NCBI GenBank assembly: GCA_963677085.2
Contig: CAXXFH010000004.1
Location: forward strand, 1,054,001 to 1,118,000
Direction: 5' to 3'
DNA from: G963677085 sp963677085
GTDB lineage: Bacteria; Planctomycetota; Planctomycetia; Pirellulales; Thermoguttaceae
DNA: 64,000 bases
Positions 17,914 to 26,783 of this stretch are shown here, one piece after another; within the stretch, counting starts at the first letter, position 1; the number at the start of each line of letters is the position of its first letter. The notes beneath the pieces were generated by a model that searched no databases, had not been told where the DNA came from, and saw nothing but the letters and a program-made list of their open reading frames with translations. The translations under genes were made by a program, and so were the position numbers.

Positions 17914-19461
17914 TTACGGCATGAAGATCTTGAAAACCTTCGCGCAATGGGCGTCGACGCCAACTACAAAATTCTTCTCAAACGCACCCAGGTCTTCTTT
18001 ACCCCAGAGATCTCGGATCCCGCATCTTTCATCAATGCCGAAGAAGCCGAAATTGACTTCGGGGGCAACGGCCGGCTTGTCGCTCAGATTGAAGAAGGCC
18101 AACGCATAGTTGCCGTCGGCGAGCGGCTTGATCTGAATGTCCCACGAGTCGTTTTTCAACAGACTCGCGGCAGGCTTGCCCAACGGATCTTGGTTCACGG
18201 CAATGATTTCCTCGTTGCAGAGCAACCGCAGGGTAAAGTCGTCTAACGGGGCCGTGAGATCGCAATCGATCAGGATCGGAGTCGGTCGCATCATCCAGCA
18301 CGAGACGCAAGCGATTTGCTCGTTGGGCGTCAGGCATTTGCCGCCCATAGGCTTCAGGGCGGTCATGTCGAGGTCGAACCAATGGCCGGGCCCGATCACC
18401 GAATTCCATTGCTGGTTGTTAAAGCCGTTTGCCACGACGGATTTCCATTCCGGGCCTGTGTCGCCGTTGGAACGCCATAGATTGGCCAGTTCCTTAACCT
18501 TGGAAGCGTCGTTGATGTTAACGTTGGTCGTGATGCTGAAGATGATATCGCGGGCAGACGCCTTGAGTTCTCGGCTCATGCGTTCCGTGAGGATCATGTC
18601 GGTATGGGCCCAGTCGTACTTGAAGTAGTCGAAACCCCAATCGGCCCACTGGCTCACGTCCTCGTGCTCGTGCTTGTTTATGCCGATGTATTTCTTGTGA
18701 AACTTAGGACCGAGCATCCAACGAAAATTCGTGTCGCAAATACCGGAGGTCGTTCCGCAGCCGTCCGTACCCCAAGGCACCACGTAGGGACCGGAATAGA
18801 GCCCTGCTTTCAGGCCAAGCGAGTGGATATGGTCGCAGAGGGCCTTCATGTCCGGGAAGCCGTCTTTCGGCACGATGGAGTTGAACTTGCCGCCGCGACT
18901 CTTCGACTGCCAGCCGGAGTCCAGGTTTACGTAGGTGTAGCCCCGGGCGGCCAGTCCAGAGGCGATCATACCGTCGGCAATAGCCCGGATTTTGGCGTCG
19001 TCGATGCCGCCGCGGTAGCAGTTCCAACTGTTCCAGCCCATCGGAGGCGTCAGCGCCAGCGAGTTTTCCTCGACGATCAGCTTCAAGGTCTTCGTGGACT
19101 TGCCGTGCTTGTTCTCCGCCGTCAAAACAACTTGGTATTCGCCCTTCTTTTCGGCTTTGCCGCGAATCTGTCCATTCTCCGAATCAACGGTAAGTCCCGC
19201 TGGTAGACCTTCGGCCGAAAACCGGATCGGCCGCTCTCCGACCGTCGGAATCAAATAGAGGAAGTCTTTTCCGGGTGACGCCCCGTAAACATCCGGTCCA
19301 TTGATTACCGACTGGCCTTCGTTCCACGGGACGACCGGCGCCAACTTCGTTTGATAATCCACATTGGCAGGTGGTTGGTCGGCCGCCTGCAACGACGTTA
19401 CCGCCGTGACCAACACTCCGACCGCGAGAACTACCGTCGTCCGCCATCTTGCCGTCGTCAT
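17914..19461 (-). CDS. Exported alpha-galactosidase, GH27, with N-terminal Ig-like domain
   Basis: 515 residues. A signal peptide (MTTARWRTTVVLAVGVLVTA ... SLQA) is followed by an Ig-like domain at about 50-132 (YLIPTVGERPIRFSAEGLP, GQIRGKAEKKGEYQVVLTA). The GH27 catalytic barrel begins at LTPPMGWNSWNCY. D283 in FDYFKYDWAHTD is the expected nucleophile and D334 in LWRSNGDTGPEW the acid/base. RPTPILIDCDL and NEEIIAVNQDPLGKP are further family blocks. It would release terminal alpha-galactose, or a related sugar, from oligosaccharides outside the cytoplasm. It is divergent from a XylR-like regulator. Confidence 0.88.
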   Translation of the reverse strand: MTTARWRTTVVLAVGVLVTAVTSLQAADQPPANVDYQTKLAPVVPWNEGQSVINGPDVYGASPGKDFLYLIPTVGERPIRFSAEGLPAGLTVDSENGQIRGKAEKKGEYQVVLTAENKHGKSTKTLKLIVEENSLALTPPMGWNSWNCYRGGIDDAKIRAIADGMIASGLAARGYTYVNLDSGWQSKSRGGKFNSIVPKDGFPDMKALCDHIHSLGLKAGLYSGPYVVPWGTDGCGTTSGICDTNFRWMLGPKFHKKYIGINKHEHEDVSQWADWGFDYFKYDWAHTDMILTERMSRELKASARDIIFSITTNVNINDASKVKELANLWRSNGDTGPEWKSVVANGFNNQQWNSVIGPGHWFDLDMTALKPMGGKCLTPNEQIACVSCWMMRPTPILIDCDLTAPLDDFTLRLLCNEEIIAVNQDPLGKPAASLLKNDSWDIQIKPLADGNYALAFFNLSDKPAVAPEVNFGFFGIDERCGIRDLWGKEDLGAFEKNFVVGVDAHCAKVFKIFMP

Positions 19462-19565
19462 CTCGTAGTCTCCTTTTACTGAATTGTTTGCCGGATGCCA
19501 CGTTTACCATTGCTGGTGGTCAATTGTGGCAGGGCCGAATCTCAATTACAATCACGAAAGTAGAC

Positions 19566-19584
19566 GATATTGCGTCATAATATC
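19566..19584. promoter_or_regulatory. Dyad GATATT-N7-AATATC in the GH27/regulator gap
   Basis: A perfect 6-bp inverted repeat with a 7-base spacer, 37 bases before the regulator start. It could be an operator or part of an AT-rich promoter. Confidence 0.35.
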
Positions 19585-19588
19585 TCAA

Positions 19589-19618
19589 TTTTGCGACAGC
19601 CTGTCAGAAGCGACAAAA
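19589..19618 (+). promoter_or_regulatory. Operator-like motif TTTTGCGACA-N11-GCGACAAAA
   Basis: Two GCGACA half-sites 17 bases apart lie directly before the XylR-like start codon (19621). The left half is identical over ten bases to the motif at 3701 upstream of the other AraC-type regulator. Its position over the ribosome-binding region would suit autorepression. Confidence 0.45.
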
Positions 19619-19620
19619 CC

Positions 19621-20826
19621 ATGGCCCGAAAGCATCGTATCCCTCAGGTCGCGCTGTTCATCGAAACCTCCATGGCCTTCGGACGTGGGTTGATCGAGGG
19701 AATCGTGCAGTACGTCGACGAGCACGGGCCGTGGGCAATCCAGTTCGAAGAACGGGGACTAGAAGGTCCGACGCCCAAATGGCTCAAAGGTTGGCAGGGC
19801 AACGGGATCATCTCGCGAACCGCCACATCGTCGTTAGCCAGAGCCATCCGCGCGACGGGACGGCCGACGGTGGAGTTGCACCGCGTCCGGGGTATTCACG
19901 TTGACATCGAGAGCGACCACAATTTAGTCGGACAAATGGCAGCCGAGCATTTTCTTAATCGTGGGTTGCGCGAATTCGGCTTCTTCGCGTTCGGCGAGAC
20001 CACCTGGATACCGTTGCGGCGCGACGGTTTCGTTCGTGCTCTGGCAGCCAGCGGCCACGACTGCCTTCTCTATGAACCGCCCAACCGGCGTCCGATTTCC
20101 TTGCCACACTGGGAGGAACGACAACGCACTCACGTTGCCCGATGGCTCCGCGGCCTGCCACAACCAATCGGCATCTTGTGCGCCGAAGACGTCCACGCAA
20201 TGCGTCTTCTCGAAGTATGTCGCGCGTGTGGAATCGCCGTCCCCGAACAAATCGCCATCCTGGGCGTCGACAACGACGCAGTGGTTTGTAGCGTCGCCAA
20301 CCCGCCGCTGTCAAGTGTCGATCTGGACAGCCGGCTGATGGGCTACGAAGCAGCAGCCCTGTTAGCCCGAAGAATGGCAGGTCGATCTTTGCACGGCGAG
20401 ACGCACTATATCCCTCCCAGTCACATTGCAACGCGCCAGTCGACAGACATCCTGGCCATCGCGGATCCGGATGTAGCCGGAGCCGTTCGATTCATCCGGG
20501 AGAACGCCCATCGTAGGATTCAAGTATCTCATGTGATTACCGAAATCGGACTTTCACGACGCACGTTGGAGCGGCGATTTCGGCAATGTCTGGGCCGATC
20601 GGTAAAAGCGGAAATACTCCGCGTGCAAATCGACAACGCCAAGCTACTGTTGACACAATCCAACCTGTCGATCGAGGCGGTCGGCAAGCGATGTGGGTTT
20701 CCCATCTTCAAATACTTCGGCCAGATTTTCCGCCGCGAAACGGGAGTCACACCCCGCGGTTTCCGCCAAATGCGACGGATTCCCCCGAGAGCATTCCTTT
20801 CCGGGGATACGAAGTACAACTTCTAA
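19621..20826 (+). CDS. XylR-like transcriptional regulator (LacI-type sensor + AraC HTH)
   Basis: About 401 residues from the ATG at 19621. The N-terminal ~275 residues are a periplasmic-binding-protein/LacI-like sensor: RIPQVALFIETSMAFGRGLI, HNLVGQMAAEHFLNRGLREF, EQIAILGVDNDAVVCSVANP and PPLSSVDLDSRLMGYEAA. The C-terminal ~100 residues are an AraC DNA-binding domain: HVITEIGLSRRTLERRFRQC, then AKLLLTQSNLSIEAVGKRCG and FGQIFRRETGVTPRGFR. This architecture is that of XylR sugar-responsive activators. It is divergent from the GH27 gene by 160 bases and probably regulates it. Confidence 0.87.
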   Translation: MARKHRIPQVALFIETSMAFGRGLIEGIVQYVDEHGPWAIQFEERGLEGPTPKWLKGWQGNGIISRTATSSLARAIRATGRPTVELHRVRGIHVDIESDHNLVGQMAAEHFLNRGLREFGFFAFGETTWIPLRRDGFVRALAASGHDCLLYEPPNRRPISLPHWEERQRTHVARWLRGLPQPIGILCAEDVHAMRLLEVCRACGIAVPEQIAILGVDNDAVVCSVANPPLSSVDLDSRLMGYEAAALLARRMAGRSLHGETHYIPPSHIATRQSTDILAIADPDVAGAVRFIRENAHRRIQVSHVITEIGLSRRTLERRFRQCLGRSVKAEILRVQIDNAKLLLTQSNLSIEAVGKRCGFPIFKYFGQIFRRETGVTPRGFRQMRRIPPRAFLSGDTKYNF

Positions 20827-20851
20827 CGTCAAATGGCATATTCCATTTCTC

Positions 20852-20880
20852 GCGCCCAAGCTGGAGCTTGCGAACCAGGA
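20852..20880. repeat. Palindromic repeat CGCCCAAGCTGGAGCTTGCGAA
   Basis: A single diverged copy of the CCCAAGCT/AGCTTGGG palindrome lies between the regulator and the HzsA-related gene. Confidence 0.7.
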
Positions 20881-21027
20881 AATGAAATATTGCACTACGA
20901 CCTCCGCCGGAAAACCACCGTTTACTGGCAGGCGGCAGGTGACTTTGTTAACATGAAAACGTTATTGCTCGCCGTGTGCCCGAGCGGAACTGGAACCAGA
21001 AACTCCGTCTTCAATCGGTGGCTTTCG

Positions 21028-23283
21028 ATGTCTCGACAACACAACAGACAGCTTGTGATTCGATGGGCAACAGGGATCGCCATGGCATTGAGCCTCCTTG
21101 TCGGACAAGGTTCCGCCAACGACACTCCGCGCGATTGGGCTGCCACGATCGGTGCCGATGAACTCTTATTCGTCAAACGCTTCACCTACGACTCGAACCA
21201 TTACTACACCGAGTTCATCAACAGCACCTGGCAGCCGGGCGGCAACCTGTGCGTGCTCGATCTGAAGACCGGGGCCGTTCGAGAACTGGTGCCGCAATTG
21301 CAGGGCGGCGTGTTCGAACGGTTCGATCTCTCGTTCGACGCCCAACGGGTTGTGTTTGCCTGGAAGGCGGGTCCCCAGGTGGGCTATCGGTTGTACGAAG
21401 TACACGTCGACGGCTCCGGTCTGCGGCAACTCACTTTCCCTCCGGCCGACGAAGAGCAACTCGTGGCCAACTATCGAGTAACGCCGGAATACCACCACGG
21501 CACCGACGATATGCAGCCGTGCTATCTGCCCGACGGCAGTATTGCGTTCATCTCCACGCGTGCCCAGTACAGCATCCTTTGCGACGGGTCCGACAACCTG
21601 ACCACGACCGTGTTGTATCGAATGGATGCCGACGGGCAAAACATGCGTCGACTGAGCAATAGTTCGGTAAGCGAAGCGAGTCCCGTGATGCTGCCCGACG
21701 GCCGCATTCTCTACACGCGATGGGAGTATGTCGACAAGGGCGCGGTCAGCGTGAAATGCCTTTGGGCAATGCGACCCGACGGAACCGGATCGGTCGAAGT
21801 CTACGGAAACGACATCGCCTTGCCGCCCACGTTTATCTACGGGCGTCCGATTCCCAACCTTCTGAATCAGTACGTGATGATCGGCACGCCCCATTATCCG
21901 CAGAACGGCCTGGGCCCGGTGATCCGACTCGATATGAATCGCAACATCCGCACGCGAGAGCCGATGACCTATTTGACGCCCGACGTAGACATCCGGGGCG
22001 AAGGTGGCTTTTCCTTTCGTCAGGCCGACGGCTCGTGGAGAGCCGATCGCGACGGAAAAGGGCGGCTCTTCAAAGATCCTTATCCGTTGAGCGAGAAGGC
22101 GTATCTCGTCGCGCATAAGCCGGTCGGCCCGAAGTGGAGCGACCCGGCGGCCTATGGCATCTATCTGCTCGACGAAAAGGGCCAGGTTGAGCAAGTTTAC
22201 CGCGATCCGGCGATTTCCTGCTTCTTGCCGTATCCGGTGCGAAGCCGGCCCGTGCCGCCCGTGTTGCCGGAAATGCGCGATCCAACCTTTGCGGCCGCGA
22301 ATCAAGCCGTGTGCATGGTGAGCGACGTTTACCGTGGGCTGGAAGGGGTTCCTCGCGGCGCGGTGAAGTACATCCGCGTGTTGGAACAAATCCCGCGACC
22401 CTGGACAGCCCGGCGCCGATGGCCCGGCGATTCTTACGATCAACAGCACGCCTGCATCTCAAAAGACACGCATCTGGCGCTCAAGGTGCAACATGGCGTG
22501 GTACCGGTCGACGAAGACGGTTCGGCGTGTTTTGTCGTGCCTGCCCGGGCGAATATCTTCTTGCAGCTTCTCGACGCCGACTACATGGCGCTGCAAACCG
22601 AGCGGACCTATGTGAACTACATGCCCGGCGAAGTCCGCGGGTGCGTAGGCTGTCACGAGCGACCGAACCAGACGACCACCGCAACATCGTACACGACGCT
22701 GTCGAAACCGCCTTTGATTCCCCAGCCGCAGTTGGGCGAAGCGGCCGCGCGCCGGACCATCGACTACGTGGCCGATGTCCAGCCCGTCTGGGACCGGCAC
22801 TGTTTGCAGTGCCACGGCGAAGAGAAGACCGAAGGGAATCTCGACCTGCGAGGTACGCCCACTTCGTTGTTCAACGTGTCGTACGAAAGCCTGGTGCCGG
22901 AACGACGTGCCAAGAATCGATCCGATCGGGGACTGTTGGGGCCGGTCATCGGCGAAAACCATCCGAAGACCGGCAATGTGGTCTACCTGCCAGCCATATC
23001 GCTGGGCTCTCACGCCAGTGTGCTCGTGGCGATGCTCAGCCAGGGCAAGGTCCAACTCCGCGATCCGGCCCAGGCCGAACGAGCAAGGAAGTTGGCCGAA
23101 GCTCATAGCGACGTCGTACTACAGCCGGAAGAACTGTTGAAAATCACCAACTGGGTCGACACGAACTGCCAATACTACGGCAGCTATTGGGGCCGCCGCC
23201 ATCTACAGCACCGCGACCACCCCGACTTCCGCCCCACACCGACTTTCGAAGCGGCCGTCAGCATGCAAGAGCCGGGCCGTTGA
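21028..23283 (+). CDS. HzsA-related exported c-type cytochrome propeller protein
   Basis: About 751 residues from the ATG at 21028, chosen because it gives a clear signal peptide (MSRQHNRQLVIRWATGIAMA ... GSAN); an ATG at 20953 is the alternative. Residues ~40-350 look like a TolB/NHL beta-propeller (CVLDLKTGAVRELVPQL, CYLPDGSIAFISTRAQYS, VMLPDGRILYTRWEYVD). Two c-type heme sites follow: CVGCH at 539-543 and CLQCH at 592-596. The layout matches proteins annotated as related to the hydrazine synthase alpha subunit middle domain. No other anammox gene is present, so hydrazine synthesis is not implied; a periplasmic redox or sugar-oxidation role is more likely. The heme content is direct from sequence; the substrate is unknown. 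Confidence 0.8.
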   Translation: MSRQHNRQLVIRWATGIAMALSLLVGQGSANDTPRDWAATIGADELLFVKRFTYDSNHYYTEFINSTWQPGGNLCVLDLKTGAVRELVPQLQGGVFERFDLSFDAQRVVFAWKAGPQVGYRLYEVHVDGSGLRQLTFPPADEEQLVANYRVTPEYHHGTDDMQPCYLPDGSIAFISTRAQYSILCDGSDNLTTTVLYRMDADGQNMRRLSNSSVSEASPVMLPDGRILYTRWEYVDKGAVSVKCLWAMRPDGTGSVEVYGNDIALPPTFIYGRPIPNLLNQYVMIGTPHYPQNGLGPVIRLDMNRNIRTREPMTYLTPDVDIRGEGGFSFRQADGSWRADRDGKGRLFKDPYPLSEKAYLVAHKPVGPKWSDPAAYGIYLLDEKGQVEQVYRDPAISCFLPYPVRSRPVPPVLPEMRDPTFAAANQAVCMVSDVYRGLEGVPRGAVKYIRVLEQIPRPWTARRRWPGDSYDQQHACISKDTHLALKVQHGVVPVDEDGSACFVVPARANIFLQLLDADYMALQTERTYVNYMPGEVRGCVGCHERPNQTTTATSYTTLSKPPLIPQPQLGEAAARRTIDYVADVQPVWDRHCLQCHGEEKTEGNLDLRGTPTSLFNVSYESLVPERRAKNRSDRGLLGPVIGENHPKTGNVVYLPAISLGSHASVLVAMLSQGKVQLRDPAQAERARKLAEAHSDVVLQPEELLKITNWVDTNCQYYGSYWGRRHLQHRDHPDFRPTPTFEAAVSMQEPGR

Positions 23284-23296
23284 GACTGGCTACTCG

Positions 23297-23468
23297 TAGG
23301 CTTTGCTTCAGCATGGCGCGGCAGGGCCGCAACCAATTGGTGCTAACGAACCCAGACAAAAAGACGCTCCCGTTGGTCGCTTACTTTGAGGAGATTGCCT
23401 CAATCCTGGAGACTAATGGCATAGCACGGAATAACCACGACATCGTGCCATGCTGAAGCATAGCCTAC
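23297..23468. repeat. Nested inverted repeat between convergent genes
   Basis: The outer arms are GTAGGCTTTGCTTCAGCATGGC (23297-23317) and its inverse at 23447-23468. The interior holds a diverged GGCAGGGCCGC-AACC module (23316-23400). The block lies between the HzsA-related gene and the leftward iron-sulfur gene and may act as a bidirectional terminator. Confidence 0.8.
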
Positions 23469-23489
23469 ACACTCCACGCCACACCGCGT

Positions 23490-24434
23490 CTACAAATCCA
23501 TCGCGTCGATGTCGTCGACCAGGTCGTCGAGTGAATCGTTTGCCGGATTTTTCTCCCGGGCATTTTCTGCCGCTTTGGCCTGTTCGGCTTGGGCACGTCG
23601 TCGCTCGGTTTCGGCCACGTCGCGCGATGCGGGCACAGCGGCGGGACTTGGCGTTGCCGTAAACAGTTGTAACAGGTCGGACTGACCTGCTTGCGACTTG
23701 GCCGTCGGATCGCCTGCGACGGCCGGGTCGGGATGGTCGGGAAACATGATCGCGCCGGACGGACACACCCGACTGCACGCCGGGCAGCCGTCGCGGCAGG
23801 CATCGGGCTGCTCGACCCAAAGCTCTTCCGCCTCGTCGAAACCAAACACGCCAAACAGGCAGAAATTCAAACACTCCTGGCAGTTGCAGCACACCTGACG
23901 GTCGACCACCGGGTACCAACGCCGCTGGGTAATCTCCTCCACCCGAGTACGACCGTTGGCAACCGGCACGTCGGGCACTTCGAGAGCCTCGACCTTCTGG
24001 CCGTTATGCTCGGCAAAAATCGCAGCCACTTCGCCCAATACCGGCAGCGCATCGCCGTGGCGGCGGATATCTAAACACCAGATCGTTCGCTCTGCCTGTT
24101 TGCCAGCCGAAGCGGCCGAAACGTCGTTCTCGTCGAGTGTCAGCAGCGTACTGCCCATCCGTCCACGTACTTCGTTGGCGTCCAACACCCAATAAGCTGC
24201 GCGGGGGACCATCGCGGCCAACACCAGCAGATCGCCTTCGAGCGAGCGGAGGTACGTCATGGCCGGGCCGTCGGGCGTGAGATCGTACAGATGCGGCACG
24301 ACGGTCACTTCCACATCCTCGCGCTCGGCTAGGGCTGAGGCTACGTGGTCGAGAATCGTGTTGCGCGAGGTCTGGCCTTCACGCGCTTCGCAAAGTACGA
24401 CGTGCAAAGGTGCTTTCATGGGATTGTCCGTCAT
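23490..24434 (-). CDS. 4Fe-4S ferredoxin-type protein with N-terminal flavodoxin-like region
   Basis: 314 residues, cytoplasmic. A C-terminal-half ferredoxin domain binds two clusters: CCNCQECLNFC (C-x2-C-x2-C-x3-C) and CRDGCPACSRVCPSGAI. The first ~150 residues (LHVVLCEAREGQTSRNTI, DLLVLAAMVPRAAYWVLDAN) look like a flavodoxin or NADPH-dependent-reductase type alpha/beta domain, but the match is weak. The tail is acidic and Ala/Glu-rich with a possible coiled coil. It may transfer electrons in an uncharacterised planctomycete pathway. The genes on either side give no clear partner. Confidence 0.72.
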   Translation of the reverse strand: MTDNPMKAPLHVVLCEAREGQTSRNTILDHVASALAEREDVEVTVVPHLYDLTPDGPAMTYLRSLEGDLLVLAAMVPRAAYWVLDANEVRGRMGSTLLTLDENDVSAASAGKQAERTIWCLDIRRHGDALPVLGEVAAIFAEHNGQKVEALEVPDVPVANGRTRVEEITQRRWYPVVDRQVCCNCQECLNFCLFGVFGFDEAEELWVEQPDACRDGCPACSRVCPSGAIMFPDHPDPAVAGDPTAKSQAGQSDLLQLFTATPSPAAVPASRDVAETERRRAQAEQAKAAENAREKNPANDSLDDLVDDIDAMDL

Positions 24435-24658
24435 GAGGGTTTGCTGGATTCGTGACGCACGGGGACGGAGAAGGATAGATTATGGTAGCACTTCAGCCAA
24501 ATCAAGTAAGTGTGCAATAAGAAAAGAAGGAAAGAGGGCGAACTGGGGAAAATGCGACGAAGGAGAAAGAATTTTTTTGTGTTGCATTGAGTGGCCGTTG
24601 TACTTGTTCGCGTTGTTGCTGGCCGCTGAAGCGACCAGCCCCCGTTGCTCCCAACTCC

Positions 24659-25933
24659 TCACTCTTCACTCCCAAAACAATACAGGTCACCTTCGTCGGT
24701 GCCGATGACCAAGCGTCCGGCGGCCACGGCCGGGGAGGCCAGCAGGGAACCGCCTGTCTCATATTGCCATTCGAGTGTGCCCGTGGTCAAACCGAGTTGA
24801 TACAAGCGACCGTCGTCCGACCCGATAAACACGCGTCTCCCGACCACGACCGAGGAACTATCCACCTGGCCCTTGGTCGTGAAGATCCAACGTTCTTCGC
24901 CGGTCTTCGCGTCGAGCGCATAGACGCGTTTGTCCCGGCAGCCGACGACCACGGTGTCGGCGGTCACGGCGGCCGACGAACGGAACTGGTCGCCGGTGAC
25001 CTTGTCGCTAAACTGCCAAACAATGGCAGCCTTCTTCCAGTCGACGGCCGCGAAGCTATTGCCGATCGTGCCCACGAAAGCCCGATCGCCGAGCAGGGCT
25101 GGGGTGCAGAGCGTGGGCGATTCGATGTCGACACTCTCGACGCTTCGGCCTTCGTCCAGGTCGATCACATGCAGATGCCCGTCGCAACCGGCGACAAACG
25201 CGCGATTGCCAACCACACTCGGGCTGCACTGAATCATGTCCTCGCTTTCATACTTCCAAACGAGGTCACCGCCGTCGGCCTTCAGGCAATAGACGTGGCC
25301 ATCCTGCGAACCAACGATCACGTTGCCCTGGTAGAAGTTGGCGCTGGAGTTGATTTCGGCCTCGGTGGCGAATTTCCACCGTGGCTGGCCGGTCGCGGCA
25401 TCGAGGCAATAGAACACGCCGTCGCTGTCGCCGATGAAAACACGACCGTCGCGCACGGCCGCCGAAGCCACGAAACCCAACTCCGTGGCAAATGCCCAAC
25501 GCTTTTCGCCCGAGACAAGGTCGATCGCGTAAAAATTGCCGTCGAGACTGCCAACGTAAACCGTGCCACGGTCGATGGCGGCTGTGGCCTCGAAGCCGTC
25601 GTTGGCCGTAAACCGCCAGACGACCTTCAACTTCTCCGGCAGACTGCTGCCGGCGATTCCGGTGGCCTGCGGCGATCCGCGGAACAGAGGCCAAGCGTTT
25701 TGCGGAGCAACGGCCGCGCTGACCAGTTCGTGTGCCGAAGGCTTTTCGTATGCCGTTGTATTGCTATTGGCGATATGCCGACTGTCTGGCACGCCTGGAG
25801 AGTCGACCACCGGCGCAGACGCCGTCGTCCGTGGCGGAGCATCGAGCGAAGGCTGACAACCACCCAATGTGGTCAACAGCAGAACAACGACGAGAAAATG
25901 GACCGGGTGCCTTGCCCACGCTTGCGTGGGCAT
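24659..25933 (-). CDS. PQQ-repeat beta-propeller lipoprotein
   Basis: About 424 residues. The only plausible start is the ATG at 25933, which lies inside a palindromic repeat, so the first eight residues (MPTQAWAR) are repeat-encoded. A hydrophobic segment and lipobox LGGC follow. The mature protein is a run of at least seven propeller blades with the motif TVYVGSLDGNFYAIDLVSGE, VFIGDSDGVFYCLDAATGQ, VIVGSQDGHVYCLKADGG and similar, a BamB-like PQQ-repeat fold. Such proteins act as scaffolds at the outer membrane or as dehydrogenase-like domains; no catalytic residues are visible here. Confidence 0.85.
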   Translation of the reverse strand: MPTQAWARHPVHFLVVVLLLTTLGGCQPSLDAPPRTTASAPVVDSPGVPDSRHIANSNTTAYEKPSAHELVSAAVAPQNAWPLFRGSPQATGIAGSSLPEKLKVVWRFTANDGFEATAAIDRGTVYVGSLDGNFYAIDLVSGEKRWAFATELGFVASAAVRDGRVFIGDSDGVFYCLDAATGQPRWKFATEAEINSSANFYQGNVIVGSQDGHVYCLKADGGDLVWKYESEDMIQCSPSVVGNRAFVAGCDGHLHVIDLDEGRSVESVDIESPTLCTPALLGDRAFVGTIGNSFAAVDWKKAAIVWQFSDKVTGDQFRSSAAVTADTVVVGCRDKRVYALDAKTGEERWIFTTKGQVDSSSVVVGRRVFIGSDDGRLYQLGLTTGTLEWQYETGGSLLASPAVAAGRLVIGTDEGDLYCFGSEE

Positions 25934-25974
25934 GTTGCAACACCGACGAACATGCCCACGCTTGCGTGGGCATG
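25912..25974. repeat. Two copies of palindrome TGCCCACGCTTGCGTGGGCA
   Basis: Copies lie at 25912-25933 and 25951-25974, each a near-perfect 8-9 bp inverted repeat. The first provides the start codon and first codons of the propeller lipoprotein. Confidence 0.88.
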
Positions 25975-26003
25975 GCACCCGTGTATATAGACTCGACAAA
26001 GCA

Positions 26004-26489
26004 CTAGGGCGTGTTGGGTGTATTGGCGGGATTGGCTGCGGCACTGAGTTGCGACAACACCTGCAACAGGCCGTTGAGATGGGCCATCCGCGGCCCGTAA
26101 CGGTCGACGAACTCGTTAAGCATGAATTCTCCGTCCAGCAGCGCCTCGAAGTTCTCGTTGACCTCCTCGGTAAGGCTGTCGAGGAACTCGGTTTGCACCT
26201 TCCCTAGCGACTCGGCCGCACGGCGGCAACTTCGGGCCAAACCGGGATTGGCTTGCTTCCATTGTCCCAGTTCCACCGCCCGCTGCTTCTGGGCCGCGCC
26301 TAACTGATTCACCAGTTCTTCGAGCAATTCGTTCTGGCGGTCTTGCCCGGCAAGCAGCTCGCGCAATAACCGCGTTTGCTGGTTATCGTCGGGCGAGGCC
26401 TCCCGCGAGACCGAATTCGAATAGGTCGAATGGCCGACGTCGATCTGGCTAAACAGTGATTGACGCGACGAAGATTGGTCGTGACTCAT
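26004..26489 (-). CDS. Coiled-coil protein of unknown function
   Basis: 161 residues, cytoplasmic, no signal peptide or membrane segment. After a Ser/Gln-rich N-terminus, residues ~37-140 are predicted helical with heptad character (QTRLLRELLAGQDRQNELLE, ELVNQLGAAQKQRAVELGQW, EFLDSLTEEVNENFEALLDG). The tail is NPANTPNTP. I do not recognise the family with certainty. The next gene on the same strand is the propeller lipoprotein, 70 bases away. Confidence 0.65.
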   Translation of the reverse strand: MSHDQSSSRQSLFSQIDVGHSTYSNSVSREASPDDNQQTRLLRELLAGQDRQNELLEELVNQLGAAQKQRAVELGQWKQANPGLARSCRRAAESLGKVQTEFLDSLTEEVNENFEALLDGEFMLNEFVDRYGPRMAHLNGLLQVLSQLSAAANPANTPNTP

Positions 26490-26783
26490 ATCGGCTTATT
26501 CCTTTCACGATCCAGTATAGTCAGCGAGTGCCCCGGAAGTCGAGAGTCTGCCATGAAGTTCCCGTTGTTTGCCACGATTCCCCCCTGTTCGGTGGCAATT
26601 TCCGGCTTTTTTCGCAGCTTTTTCGCCCCATTAATTCCACTGTCCGGCAAAACCTGAGGGTACTGCCTAAAGTCACACACCGCGCATGCCCGATCCACGT
26701 GGAAGCCTGGGAACACGTGCCTTAGGCCATTGCTAAAACACAAACTTTGCGCGAACTACGCAAACCAGGCAGAAACGACATCC

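Noticed and set aside
21166..22449. 427-residue leftward open frame across the HzsA-related gene
   Set aside because: It lies opposite a gene with clear propeller and heme motifs; the frame is open only because of high third-position GC.
21028..23283. Anammox hydrazine synthase
   Set aside because: No other hydrazine-metabolism gene is present and the neighbours concern polysaccharide use.
24587..25990. 467-residue rightward open frame opposite the PQQ-repeat lipoprotein
   Set aside because: The repeats make long antisense frames; no recognisable motif.
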